Assembly (NCBI GenBank): GCA_022563195.1 | Contig: JADFNV010000027.1 | Span: 1 to 37,803 of the forward strand | Origin: Pseudomonadota bacterium | Lineage (GTDB): Bacteria > Pseudomonadota > Gammaproteobacteria > Steroidobacterales > Woeseiaceae | Direction of reading: 5' to 3' | DNA: 37,803 nt | Shown: positions 8,834-17,111 of the stretch, piece after piece | Numbering within the stretch: the stretch's first letter is position 1 | How the letters are laid out: each line of letters opens with the position of its first letter | Made by a program: the position numbers and the translations under genes | The notes under the pieces: model-generated | What the model saw: only the letters and a program-made list of their open reading frames with translations | Told to the model about the DNA's origin: nothing | Database searches by the model: none

Positions 8834-10051
8834 ATGATTCACGGATTGACTGACCCGCAACTAACACTTCAGGCCGCCGCGCGTGAGCTGGCGGAGGCGG
8901 AGTTTCGTCCTCGTGCCGCCGAGGTCGATGCAACTGAAGAATATCCATGGGACAGCGTCAAGCTTCTCGCCGATGCTGGTCTGATGGGCATGACGATACC
9001 GAAAAAGTACGGTGGCCGTGGTCTTACCTGCCTCGACACTGTTCTTGTTGTAGAGCAAATCGCGAGGTGTTGCGCAACGATGGGCCGAATCACCGTCGAA
9101 GCCAATATGGGTGCAATCGGCGCGATCATGGCCTACGGCTCTGAGAAACAGAAGCATCGAGTGGCACCCTATGTCCTGGCTGGCGACAAACCGGCAATCT
9201 GCATAACGGAGCCCGGCGCCGGCAGCGCCGCAACAGAGATGACGACAACGGCCCAGAAACACGGTGACCGTTACGTACTCAATGGCACCAAGTACTGGAT
9301 AACGGGCGGAGGTGTTTCCAAGGTGCATCTGGTATTCGCACGTGTGATTGAAAACGATGAATACAAAGGCATCGGCGGATTCATCGTAGTGCGAGGTGAG
9401 AACGATAGCGGATTGATAATTGGCGAACGCGAGCCCGCAATGGGTGTGCGCGGCATTCCCGAAACGTACGTGCATTTCGACGGTCTCGAAGTCGACAGTG
9501 ATATGTTGGTCGTGCCGCCGCAGGGCCTGCATCGCGGTTTCGCTGGTCTGATGAATGCGTACAACGCCCAAAGAGTAGGAGCGGGAACTGTCGCGTTGGG
9601 AATTGCGACAGGAGCGTTTGAGATCGCTGTCGAGTACGTCAAGAACCGCAAGCAATTCGGGCGACCGATCGCAGAGTTCCAGGGTCTACAGTGGATGATT
9701 GCCGATATGGCAACGAATTTATCAGCTGCACAAGCGCTGCTGTACAACGCCGCCGCCAATGGCGGAAACGGCTTTCCGTCTATGTTGGATGCCGCACGAG
9801 CAAAGGTTTTCGCCGCTGAAATGGCCAATAAAGTGACGAACGACGCGCTTCAATTGCACGGTTCAATGGGTTATTCGAGACGCCTGCCGCTGGAGCGGGC
9901 GGTCAGAGACGCAAGGATGTTCACTATCGCCGGTGGGACAGCGCAAATACTGCGGACTCAAATTGCCAGCAGTATTTTGGACTTGAAATTGCCGCAGACC
10001 CGCGATGGCCACAGCATCCTATCGGCACGAAACCGCAACACTGAGCAGTGA
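8834..10051 (+). CDS. acyl-CoA dehydrogenase superfamily protein without the catalytic glutamate (possible 3-sulfinopropionyl-CoA desulfinase)
   Basis: A 405-residue flavoprotein of the acyl-CoA dehydrogenase (ACAD) fold, with CITEPGAGS near 124-132 and KYWITGG near 153-159 (FAD/CoA region), RKQFGRPIAEFQ and LQLHGSMGYSR. I start at ATG 8834 because GAGG lies seven bases upstream; a TTG sits one codon earlier. Both known positions for the catalytic Glu are changed. The MCAD-type IYEGT reads IAGGT (Gly367), and the isovaleryl-CoA-dehydrogenase-type site reads NAQR (Gln246). To my recollection the 3-sulfinopropionyl-CoA desulfinase of Advenella has Gln246 and an essential Arg84; here Gln246 and an Arg at 85 (MGRITVE) are both present. 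It may therefore release sulfite from 3-sulfinopropionyl-CoA rather than oxidise acyl-CoA. The gene stands alone, divergent from the LolA-like operon. The ACAD family is certain; the reaction is inferred. Confidence 0.85.
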   Translation: MIHGLTDPQLTLQAAARELAEAEFRPRAAEVDATEEYPWDSVKLLADAGLMGMTIPKKYGGRGLTCLDTVLVVEQIARCCATMGRITVEANMGAIGAIMAYGSEKQKHRVAPYVLAGDKPAICITEPGAGSAATEMTTTAQKHGDRYVLNGTKYWITGGGVSKVHLVFARVIENDEYKGIGGFIVVRGENDSGLIIGEREPAMGVRGIPETYVHFDGLEVDSDMLVVPPQGLHRGFAGLMNAYNAQRVGAGTVALGIATGAFEIAVEYVKNRKQFGRPIAEFQGLQWMIADMATNLSAAQALLYNAAANGGNGFPSMLDAARAKVFAAEMANKVTNDALQLHGSMGYSRRLPLERAVRDARMFTIAGGTAQILRTQIASSILDLKLPQTRDGHSILSARNRNTEQ

Positions 10052-10092
10052 TCTCGAAGTTCTTACGTAAACTTATCCGCAGAAATATCCAA

Positions 10093-10662
10093 CTACTGAA
10101 GACGTTTCACCGCCTCGAGTGATTTGAGAACGTTTTCCATCGGGGAAATGCCGCCGATTGTCTCGGCAATCTTGCCATTTGGCGTCACGATGAAAGTAGT
10201 GCGTTCAGCATAGCCGTGACCGATTTCGGCGCCACGCGTGTCCTTGTCGCCCTCACTACCCTCGTAAACGGTTATGCCATATGACTTTGAAATTGCGCCG
10301 GTGGCATCAGATGCCACCGCAAGCTTGCCCGCGCAATAGTCTGGATCAGCCGAGAAATCATTGAGCCGCTCGATACTGTCGAGAGATACTCCAATCACGT
10401 TCGCGCCCGCGGCCGTGAACTCATCCATGTTTTTGGCGAATTCGCGCGCCTGAATATTGCATCCTTGCGTATAAGCTGACGGATAAAAATAGACCACCAC
10501 CGGCCCGTCATCGAGCGCGTCGCGGAGCGAAAAATCGAAGGGCTCGCCGGCCAGCGATGCCTTCGCCTCAAAGATTGGTGCGGTGTCGCCTACTTCGAGC
10601 GCCGCGAAAGCCGAAAGAGCTATCGCTGTTGAGCCTAGGAGACCGAGTAGAAATTTTTTCAT
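10093..10662 (-). CDS. periplasmic peroxiredoxin (AhpC/TSA, Bcp-like)
   Basis: A thiol peroxidase of the AhpC/TSA superfamily. I start at ATG 10662, giving 189 aa beginning MKKFLLGLLGSTAIALSAFA, a clear signal peptide; a longer frame from 10722 would bury this signal. The thioredoxin-like domain begins VGDTAPIFEA. The peroxidatic Cys68 lies in FYPSAYTQGCNIQ, matching the Bcp pattern with Thr65 three residues before it, and Cys110 (DYCAGK) could be the resolving Cys. The substrate would be hydrogen peroxide or organic peroxides in the periplasm. It is convergent with the ACAD gene (41-base gap). Confidence 0.88.
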   Translation of the reverse strand: MKKFLLGLLGSTAIALSAFAALEVGDTAPIFEAKASLAGEPFDFSLRDALDDGPVVVYFYPSAYTQGCNIQAREFAKNMDEFTAAGANVIGVSLDSIERLNDFSADPDYCAGKLAVASDATGAISKSYGITVYEGSEGDKDTRGAEIGHGYAERTTFIVTPNGKIAETIGGISPMENVLKSLEAVKRLQ

Positions 10663-10801
10663 AGTTTGCCCATTGTTGGTTGGTTGTAGAACAACATCCT
10701 GCCTACGCGGGATAAGTAGCAAAAGATCGTTTTGGGTCGTTAGCGGCCCTTTCGCCCAATCTTAACTGAATGTCCGCTTCCGGGGGGCAAACCGGACATA
10801 G

Positions 10802-10823
10802 AAAAACCCCGCCGAAGCGGGGT
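10802..10823 (-). terminator. Rho-independent terminator of the OmpA-like gene
   Basis: On the minus strand CCCCGC-TTCG-GCGGGG forms a six-base-pair GC stem, extendable by an A-T pair, capped by a stable TTCG tetraloop and followed at once by TTTTT. It lies 28 bases after the stop of the OmpA-like gene, in the right orientation to end its transcript. Confidence 0.9.
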
Positions 10824-10850
10824 CTCAAGCAAATCCAAATTGACTATCCG

Positions 10851-12020
10851 TCAGCGATCGAGGATGCGCAACTCGACGCGGCGATTGCGGGCTCTTCCGT
10901 CTGCCGTAGCATTGTCCGCGATCGGTTGTGCCTCACCGTATCCTCTTGAAGTGAGGTTTTTGAGACTCGCACCATTCCTGATCAGATAGTCGCGGACTGT
11001 GTTGGCGCGACGTTCCGACAGCCCCTCGTTATGTGCGGCACTGCCAGCGCTGTCTGTGTGCCCTGCAACCTCTATGATGAGGTCCGGATGCATGCGCAGT
11101 GTTGCAGCTGCATCGTTGAGCACGGGTAATGCGCCTGGCAATAGCCGGTCTGAATTGGTCTCGAAATTTACACCGGGCAGGCGAATGACCTCCCGAATCT
11201 CGCACCCTTTTACGTCAACGCGTACACCGCCTCGGGTATTCGGGCAGTCATCAAGCCGGTCGACGACGCGATCATTATCACTGTCGAGTTCGCAACCTTT
11301 AGCATCAACGGTAGCCCCCCTGACGGTATTCGGACACTGGTCATTGCGGTCGCTTACGCCGTCTCCGTCACCATCAAATGGGCAGCCGCGCGCATCGACA
11401 CTTTCCCCGGCCGGCGTATTTGAGCACGCGTCGCGACTATCGGGGACGCCATCACCATCGGCATCGCTCTCGCGCTCAATGGGTGGCGGCAGTGCCTCAG
11501 TTCTACCAAATCCGAACTGTAGGCCGAGCGAGGTGATCTGATCGTTAAAAGTTAATGTATTCTCAACTTCGAAGCGCTGACGGAATTCGAGCCTTAATGA
11601 CACCGAACTGTCGCCAAAGCGGTACATCAGGCCCACGCCCAGGTTCGCCAGCGCTGAATTCTCAGGTGTCATCGTCAGCGAGTCTGTATTCATCATGCCT
11701 ATACCACCCAACAAATACGGTGACAGGCGCGAATTGGGACTCAGCGAAACCAACAGATTTAACGATCCTTCCCAAATCTTGAGTTCACTGATGCCGCCCA
11801 GGTCCGAGTACCCAGCCATGGCTTCCAGGGATACACGGTCTGTCAGGACCCAGCCCAGAGCAAGCTGACCGCCACTAATATCATCGTCGGCCCCTCGGGC
11901 CTCGTCTTCATCGGTGTAAGCAACGGCTGGTGTAAAATACATCTCGCCAGCACTTGCAGGTACCGTTAAACAGAAACCACCCAGCACGATTAATGCGCCC
12001 AAACATGTGCTCTTGCCCAT
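10851..12020 (-). CDS. OmpA family outer membrane protein with thrombospondin type 3 repeats
   Basis: A 389-residue protein with three parts: a signal peptide ending in PASA, an eight-stranded-barrel-like N-terminal domain (about residues 24-180), three calcium-binding thrombospondin type 3 repeats (DADGDGVPDSRDACSNTPAG, DGDGVSDRNDQCPNT, DSDNDRVVDRLDDCPNT) and a C-terminal OmpA/MotB peptidoglycan-binding domain (VNFETNSDRLLP ... GHTDSAGS ... LSERRANTVRDYL). It should link the outer membrane to peptidoglycan, with the Asp-rich linker stiffened by calcium. I chose ATG 12020 because GGAG lies eight bases upstream and the signal peptide then starts the protein; the frame extends to 12086. A strong terminator follows. 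Confidence 0.93.
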   Translation of the reverse strand: MGKSTCLGALIVLGGFCLTVPASAGEMYFTPAVAYTDEDEARGADDDISGGQLALGWVLTDRVSLEAMAGYSDLGGISELKIWEGSLNLLVSLSPNSRLSPYLLGGIGMMNTDSLTMTPENSALANLGVGLMYRFGDSSVSLRLEFRQRFEVENTLTFNDQITSLGLQFGFGRTEALPPPIERESDADGDGVPDSRDACSNTPAGESVDARGCPFDGDGDGVSDRNDQCPNTVRGATVDAKGCELDSDNDRVVDRLDDCPNTRGGVRVDVKGCEIREVIRLPGVNFETNSDRLLPGALPVLNDAAATLRMHPDLIIEVAGHTDSAGSAAHNEGLSERRANTVRDYLIRNGASLKNLTSRGYGEAQPIADNATADGRARNRRVELRILDR

Positions 12021-12144
12021 TAGACAATCTCCGAGTTGTTTGAATGGCCGAGTGTGACGCCCAGACATACACGTGTCATCGACCATGTCCCATTTATCTA
12101 AAGTCGTCGATGATGAGAGTGAGCGAATTCATGAATAATCCAGG

Positions 12145-13566
12145 CTAGGGACCCGGAGCCCCAGGGTCATTTTCAATCGATGCCAGGTGATCCTCTATAA
12201 CTTGCCATAAAGGCGCGTCTACCCAGGTGTCATCGAGATAGAAGCCTTCGGGAACCTCTTCTTTTGGGTCTATGAGCAGATTGTAGATTGATGGATAGGC
12301 CATGGTGCGAATCGCATAGCTGTCTTCATCGATTTCCTTGATAAGCATTTTCCAATTGCGCCACTTCACTCCAAAAAGTACATTACCGATGTAAATGACG
12401 ATGGATTCTCGAGCGGATTTATCCGACTTGCCCATGAAGAAATCAGATTGGTCAACACCATCGAGTATGCGATCTTGCGGAATATCGCCGCCGACAAAAT
12501 TAGCCAATGTGGGAAACAAATCGGTCAGATGGACAATGTCGTTTGAGACTTGCTTGGCGGGAATTTTCCCAGGCCAGCGGATCAGAAAAGGCACGCGTAA
12601 GGAGCCTTCATAGGGAGAAAACATACTCCCTCGCCAGGGCCCGGTGAATCCAAACGATCTCGTTATGCCTTCGCGGCCATTGTCCGACGTAAAGATAAAG
12701 ATGGTGTTGTCTTTGAGCCCTAGCTCATCGATCGTATCGAGGAGCTCACCCACATAGGCATCCGTCTGTGCCAAGACGTCAGCAAAGCTTCCGTTTCCGG
12801 TCGTACCCTTAAAGTCAGGATGGGCGTCGACCGGTTCATGGGTCTGCGTATAGGGCAGATAGGCGAAAAAAGGTTGCCTGGTTTTAGCCTTGCGTTTGAT
12901 GAAATCGATGGCGTGATCGGTGATTTCCCGGTCGATCGTTTTGCGCTTCTCGCGCCCGTACACTTCCAGTTTTTTTGGTGTTTCACCTCGCTTTGACGAC
13001 ACCACGTAGGTGAACTCGAGATCCGGGTGGGCCCCTTCCTGCCAGCTATCGCTATCCGGCCAGAAGGCTCGATCCGATGAATTGGGGATTCCATACCACT
13101 CATCGAAACCCTGGTCTGTAGGGAAACGCCCCTCGGTGTCTCCCAAGTGCCATTTTCCGAACATGCCAGTTGCGTAACCGGCATCCGACAGCATCTCCGC
13201 CAGTGTAATTTCCCACTCGGTGATGCCCCACCATATACCCCTTGGAGGACCGTCAGGCCGCTGCCGGGCACGAATCCCGTAACGACCAGTCATCAATGAG
13301 GTACGCGACGGCGTACACTCCGCTTCGACGTTGAAGTTGGTTAGCTGGAATCCCTCAGCGGCAATGCTGTCAATTCTGGGCGTTGGTGCCCCGCGCAAGA
13401 CGCCGCCGCCATAAACGCCAATCTCGCCGTAACCAAAATTATCCATCAGAACCAGGACAATATTGGGTTTGTTATCGCTTCCTGGCGCAGCCACAGCCAG
13501 TGGCACAGACACAATTAGTACCAACAGGAATGCGGGAAATTTCACGTTTTGAATGTATGTTGCCAC
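12145..13566 (-). CDS. exported sulfatase (arylsulfatase A type, S1 family)
   Basis: An alkaline-phosphatase-superfamily sulfatase of 473 aa. The signature CTPSRTSLMTGR starts at Cys84, which is converted to formylglycine in active type I sulfatases. Metal-site motifs are MDNFGYGEIG at 41-50 (Asp42-Asn43 where many members have Asp-Asp) and FTSDNG further on. GKWHLGD, a typical substrate-site lysine/histidine motif, is present. A signal peptide ending AVA places it in the periplasm or outside. The start is GTG 13566, with GGAGG eight bases upstream. It probably hydrolyses sulfate esters on glycans or small molecules; the substrate cannot be told. It follows the small exported protein at 13.6-14.0 kb by 34 bases and may share its transcript. 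Confidence 0.93.
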   Translation of the reverse strand: MATYIQNVKFPAFLLVLIVSVPLAVAAPGSDNKPNIVLVLMDNFGYGEIGVYGGGVLRGAPTPRIDSIAAEGFQLTNFNVEAECTPSRTSLMTGRYGIRARQRPDGPPRGIWWGITEWEITLAEMLSDAGYATGMFGKWHLGDTEGRFPTDQGFDEWYGIPNSSDRAFWPDSDSWQEGAHPDLEFTYVVSSKRGETPKKLEVYGREKRKTIDREITDHAIDFIKRKAKTRQPFFAYLPYTQTHEPVDAHPDFKGTTGNGSFADVLAQTDAYVGELLDTIDELGLKDNTIFIFTSDNGREGITRSFGFTGPWRGSMFSPYEGSLRVPFLIRWPGKIPAKQVSNDIVHLTDLFPTLANFVGGDIPQDRILDGVDQSDFFMGKSDKSARESIVIYIGNVLFGVKWRNWKMLIKEIDEDSYAIRTMAYPSIYNLLIDPKEEVPEGFYLDDTWVDAPLWQVIEDHLASIENDPGAPGP

Positions 13567-13600
13567 CGAATCAGCCTCCAGGATTTGGGTTCAAGGACAT

Positions 13601-13999
13601 TTAGAAAACTGAACGTTTGGGGCCTTTCGGCACGTACAGCTCCGCCTCTTCATCTGTAAGCTGTTCTATCTTGATTCGCCAGCGCGCCAGCGTGGCGCTG
13701 ATGCGCAACTGGTAGCTGCCCGCTTCGTAGAATAACTTTATGCCATTGCCCTTGCGCTTCGTGTGCAGAACGCGTCCGATATGCCGGCCGGTTTTCGCCT
13801 CGATGAGCGTGATATCGAGCGCAACCAGCTGCTCGTAATCGGCATTCAGATTCCAATCCATAATCCAGGGCGAATCTACATCGAAGACGGCCGTGGTGAC
13901 GCTGGCTCTGCCGGAAAATTCCTTTACGAGTTCGCTCGCCGACGTGGTGGTGACTGCCAGTGACAATGCAAGCATTGCCAATGTAATTGTTCGAGTCAT
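13601..13999 (-). CDS. small exported protein of unknown function
   Basis: A 132-residue protein with a signal peptide (MTRTITLAMLALSLAVTTTSA) and a good ribosome binding site (AGGA, eight bases before the ATG). The mature part is about 110 residues with beta-rich character, including SPWIMDWNL and YEAGSYQLRISATLARWRIKIEQL, and no cysteines. The pattern suggests a small periplasmic sandwich domain. I do not recognise the family. It lies 34 bases upstream of the sulfatase on the same strand, so co-expression is plausible, and it is divergent from the pirin gene. Confidence 0.7.
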   Translation of the reverse strand: MTRTITLAMLALSLAVTTTSASELVKEFSGRASVTTAVFDVDSPWIMDWNLNADYEQLVALDITLIEAKTGRHIGRVLHTKRKGNGIKLFYEAGSYQLRISATLARWRIKIEQLTDEEAELYVPKGPKRSVF

Positions 14000-14080
14000 G
14001 TGGCATTTCCTGAGTCGATGACGACATCGACACTATAATAACGCACAATCAGCATCACAATCCTCGTCTGGAAGACAGAG

Positions 14081-14779
14081 ATGATCGACATAATTCGCTC
14101 CGACAGCCGCGGCGCTGCAGACCGCGGCTGGCTCAAGAGTAGACATACATTTTCATTTGCGGACTATCACAATCCGTCGATGATGAGCTTTGCCAAGTTG
14201 CGCGTCGTCAACGAGGACTGGATAGAAGCCGGTCAGGGTTTCGACACTCACCCGCACCAGGACATGGAGATTATCACGTACATGATTGACGGTGCGCTCG
14301 AGCACAAGGACAACATGGGCAACGGCTCCGTCATTCGCGCCGGCGAGCTGCAGCGCATGACCGCCGGCACCGGCATCATGCACAGTGAGTTCAATCACTC
14401 GATGGACGACGAGGCGCACCTGCTGCAGATCTGGATTCTTCCCGAGCAGAATGGCCTCGAACCCGGTTACGAACAAAAGCTGTTTCCGCCCGAGGAAAAA
14501 AACAATCAATGGAGACTCGTTGGTTCGCGTGACGGTCGGGATGGCTCGTTGACGATTCACCAGGACGTCAACCTGTACTCGACCGAGCTCGATGAGAACG
14601 CCGCACTCGATTACGAATTCGATGGGCAACGGCGCGGCTTTATTCAGGTCGTCCGCGGTTCTGTCGACATTGCAGGTCAAACCCTGGTCGCAGGCGATGC
14701 CATTATGACGCGGGACGAACAGACGCTGAGGTTTAGCGCTATTGAGCGCTCGGAGTTATTATTTTTCGATATGGCGTAG
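14081..14779 (+). CDS. pirin family protein (YhhW-like bicupin)
   Basis: A 232-residue cytoplasmic bicupin of the pirin family. The N-terminal cupin carries the full metal site: His57 and His59 in DTHPHQDME, and His101 and Glu103 in MHSEFNHS, at the same positions as in E. coli YhhW. Other family marks are the opening RGWLKSRHTFSFADY and GGEL-like RAGELQRMTAGTGI. YhhW has quercetin 2,3-dioxygenase activity in vitro; the cellular role of the family is unclear. Length is normal. It is divergent from the small exported protein gene and 40 bases before the nuclease gene. Confidence 0.94.
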   Translation: MIDIIRSDSRGAADRGWLKSRHTFSFADYHNPSMMSFAKLRVVNEDWIEAGQGFDTHPHQDMEIITYMIDGALEHKDNMGNGSVIRAGELQRMTAGTGIMHSEFNHSMDDEAHLLQIWILPEQNGLEPGYEQKLFPPEEKNNQWRLVGSRDGRDGSLTIHQDVNLYSTELDENAALDYEFDGQRRGFIQVVRGSVDIAGQTLVAGDAIMTRDEQTLRFSAIERSELLFFDMA

Positions 14780-14819
14780 GAGCGATCGCGTTGCGCCCCC
14801 TTCGGGCTAGCATAGTCTG

Positions 14820-16682
14820 ATGCGCGAATCGCTTGTTATTTTCGTTGCGCTCTTGACCGCCTGTGGTGGCAGCGGCGCCAATCGTTCGAACTCATCGCCT
14901 GACAATGCCGCAGTCACTTCGATCTACGAAGTGCAGGGAAACGGCGCGACCAGCCCACTGATCGGGCAGACCGTGACAATTACCGGCATCGTGACCGGTG
15001 ATTTTCAGAATAATGATGCCGACGACAGCCGCAATCTCGATGGATTCTATTTGCAGGACACGGTCAACGACACCGATCCTGCAACCTCGGATGGTATTTT
15101 TGTCTTCGATGGCGGCAATCCGACTGTTGATGTTTCCACCGGCGATCGTGTATCCGTCAAGGGCATGGTCAACGAGTATTTCGGCGAGACACAGATCACA
15201 GCTGCTCAAGTCACGATCACCGGGTCGGGAACGATTCAACCCGTCGATGTTAATCTGCCCGCGGCAGCATTGACAACGAACAGCGACGGCAACTCGATCG
15301 CCGACCTGGAGCGATTCGAAGGCATGCTGATTCGACTGCCGCAGGCACTAACGGTAACAAGTTTGTACAACCTCGAGCGATACGGCGAGGTTGGCCTGGC
15401 GCAGGGCGGCCGACCGTACGGGTTCACAAATCAGAGCGCTCCGGATGTGGCGGGGCGTATCGCACATCGTGAAGCTCTTGCCGCGCGGTCGCTGTTGCTC
15501 GATGACGGTCGCAAAGAGTCATATGCCACGCCGATCGCGTTTCTCACGGCCGGCGCCGCGTCCAGCTACTCGATACGCAGCGGCGACCAAGTCACAGGGC
15601 TAATCGGTGTATTGCGATTCTCCCGTGGCAGTGGAGCCAGAGGCTCAGAGGCGTATCGGCTGATGCCAACCGCGGACCCACAGTTCGAGTCGCAAAATCC
15701 CAGACCTGGCGCCCCGATCGTCAAAGGTACCCTGCGCATAGTCAGCTTTAATGCTCTGAATTTTTTCTCGACCATCGACACCGGGCAAAGCACTTGCGGT
15801 CCGTCCGGCAGTGGCGGTTGCCGCGGCGCCGATTCAACCGCAGAACTCGACCGCCAGCTGTCGAAGCTTGTCACGACTCTCGATATGCTCGATGCTGATA
15901 TCGTTGGACTGATCGAAATCGAAAACAATGCAGGCGCGGCACTGCAGATCATCGTCGACACATTGAACCTGACGAGCAGCAGTACTTATGACTACGTCAG
16001 AACCGCCGCAATTGGCGACGACGTAATCACGACCGGATTTCTTTTCAAGACAGCAACGATCAGTTTGAATGGCCCAGCCGTAATCCTGGATTCCAGCGTC
16101 GACGCAAATTTTAACGACGGGCGCAATCGTCCCGCGCTCGCACAATCGTTTGTTCAGACATCGAACAACGCAGTGCTATCGGTCGTCGTCAACCATCTCA
16201 AATCGAAGGGTTCGTCCTGCGACAACATTGGCGATCCTGATCTCGGTGATGGCCAGGGCAATTGCAACGCAATGCGAACCAGCGCCGGCGCTGCCCTCGC
16301 CGACTGGGTTGCGCGCGATCCCACGGGCAGCGGTGATGCCGATTACCTGATCATCGGCGACTTCAATGCGCACATCTTCGAGGATCCGCTAACAACGCTC
16401 AAAAGCGCCGGGCTCGACAACCTGCTGGAGACGTTCAGCGGCACGGATGCTTACTCATACGTTTTTAATGGCCAGGCCGGCGCACTTGACCACGCCTTCG
16501 CATCGGCGAGCCTGGTGCCACAGGTCACCGAAGTGGTCGAGTGGCATATCAATGCCGATGAACCGCCAGTCCGTGATTACAACCTCGAGTCTGGTCGGGC
16601 CGCGGCTCTGTTTGACGACCGCAACCCATATCGCACATCCGACCACGACCCGGTCATAATCGGTCTGGATCTGAGCAACTGA
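14820..16682 (+). CDS. ExeM/NucH-like extracellular endonuclease lipoprotein
   Basis: A 620-residue secreted nuclease. The N-terminus is a lipoprotein signal with lipobox LLTAC (Cys15). Residues about 35-130 resemble the OB-fold domain of ExeM/YhcR nucleases (VQGNGATSPLIGQTVTITGIVTGDF). From about residue 300 comes an endonuclease/exonuclease/phosphatase domain: LRIVSFNALNFF, ADIVGLIEIENN (metal-binding Glu), VNHLKSKGSSCD, IIGDFNAH and the terminal RTSDHDPVIIGLDL with the catalytic Asp-His pair. ExeM-type enzymes degrade extracellular DNA and affect biofilms and nutrient supply. Length and domain order are normal, though the C-terminal anchor seen in some family members is absent because this one uses a lipid anchor. 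No strong Shine-Dalgarno is visible. Confidence 0.92.
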   Translation: MRESLVIFVALLTACGGSGANRSNSSPDNAAVTSIYEVQGNGATSPLIGQTVTITGIVTGDFQNNDADDSRNLDGFYLQDTVNDTDPATSDGIFVFDGGNPTVDVSTGDRVSVKGMVNEYFGETQITAAQVTITGSGTIQPVDVNLPAAALTTNSDGNSIADLERFEGMLIRLPQALTVTSLYNLERYGEVGLAQGGRPYGFTNQSAPDVAGRIAHREALAARSLLLDDGRKESYATPIAFLTAGAASSYSIRSGDQVTGLIGVLRFSRGSGARGSEAYRLMPTADPQFESQNPRPGAPIVKGTLRIVSFNALNFFSTIDTGQSTCGPSGSGGCRGADSTAELDRQLSKLVTTLDMLDADIVGLIEIENNAGAALQIIVDTLNLTSSSTYDYVRTAAIGDDVITTGFLFKTATISLNGPAVILDSSVDANFNDGRNRPALAQSFVQTSNNAVLSVVVNHLKSKGSSCDNIGDPDLGDGQGNCNAMRTSAGAALADWVARDPTGSGDADYLIIGDFNAHIFEDPLTTLKSAGLDNLLETFSGTDAYSYVFNGQAGALDHAFASASLVPQVTEVVEWHINADEPPVRDYNLESGRAAALFDDRNPYRTSDHDPVIIGLDLSN

Positions 16683-16690
16683 TTCGTCGT

Positions 16691-17092
16691 TCAGTTTGTC
16701 GTCGACTGTGGCGAATGTCTGAATAACACCAGCCCGAACCACACGGCAAAAATCGAAAAGACGAACGCACTCGCCGCCAACTGAGTCGCCCCATGCACGA
16801 TAGCGGCCTTGGTCAGCATGATGCCAACCATCGTGAAGTGCACGAAGTTGCCGAACGCTACGGGGCGGTTATAAATACCGCCGATTAGCACACCGCGCGC
16901 GGTCCAGTTCAAAAGCGCGAAGCCCAGATATAGAGCACCCATCATCCGAATCAGCAGGATTGTCGATGTATCCGGCGTCGCACCATGCACGGACAGAATT
17001 TCTTCCGCAGCGAATGACGTCGCCAGCCCAAGTATGGCCAGGAATGCCGCGCTGATGATCATGAGTGCTCGCGTGTACATGGTTTTAGGCAT
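16691..17092 (-). CDS. small four-helix inner membrane protein (DUF4345-like)
   Basis: A 133-residue protein with four predicted membrane helices (about residues 8-30, 45-65, 78-98 and 105-127) and short loops. The layout and the motif MMGALYLGFALLNW resemble DUF4345-type proteins, but I cannot confirm the family. No catalytic motif is evident. It is the last gene of a minus-strand run, 19 bases after the MFS transporter gene, and convergent with the nuclease gene (eight-base gap). Confidence 0.7.
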   Translation of the reverse strand: MPKTMYTRALMIISAAFLAILGLATSFAAEEILSVHGATPDTSTILLIRMMGALYLGFALLNWTARGVLIGGIYNRPVAFGNFVHFTMVGIMLTKAAIVHGATQLAASAFVFSIFAVWFGLVLFRHSPQSTTN

Positions 17093-17111
17093 CCTGTTGT
17101 CCGTGCCCGGA

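Noticed and set aside
8743..8853. 36-codon frame (MNIPVEERLYRKYRQSG...) overlapping the start of the acyl-CoA-dehydrogenase-like gene
   Set aside because: No ribosome binding site and no recognisable feature; the GAGG nearby serves the ATG at 8834.
8861..9655. 264-codon antisense frame across the acyl-CoA-dehydrogenase-like gene
   Set aside because: The opposite strand has clear ACAD motifs; this frame has no recognisable domain and Cys/His-rich shadow composition.
14780..14819. Small GC hairpin (GCCC...GGGC) after the pirin gene as a terminator
   Set aside because: The stem is only four base pairs with no U-run.
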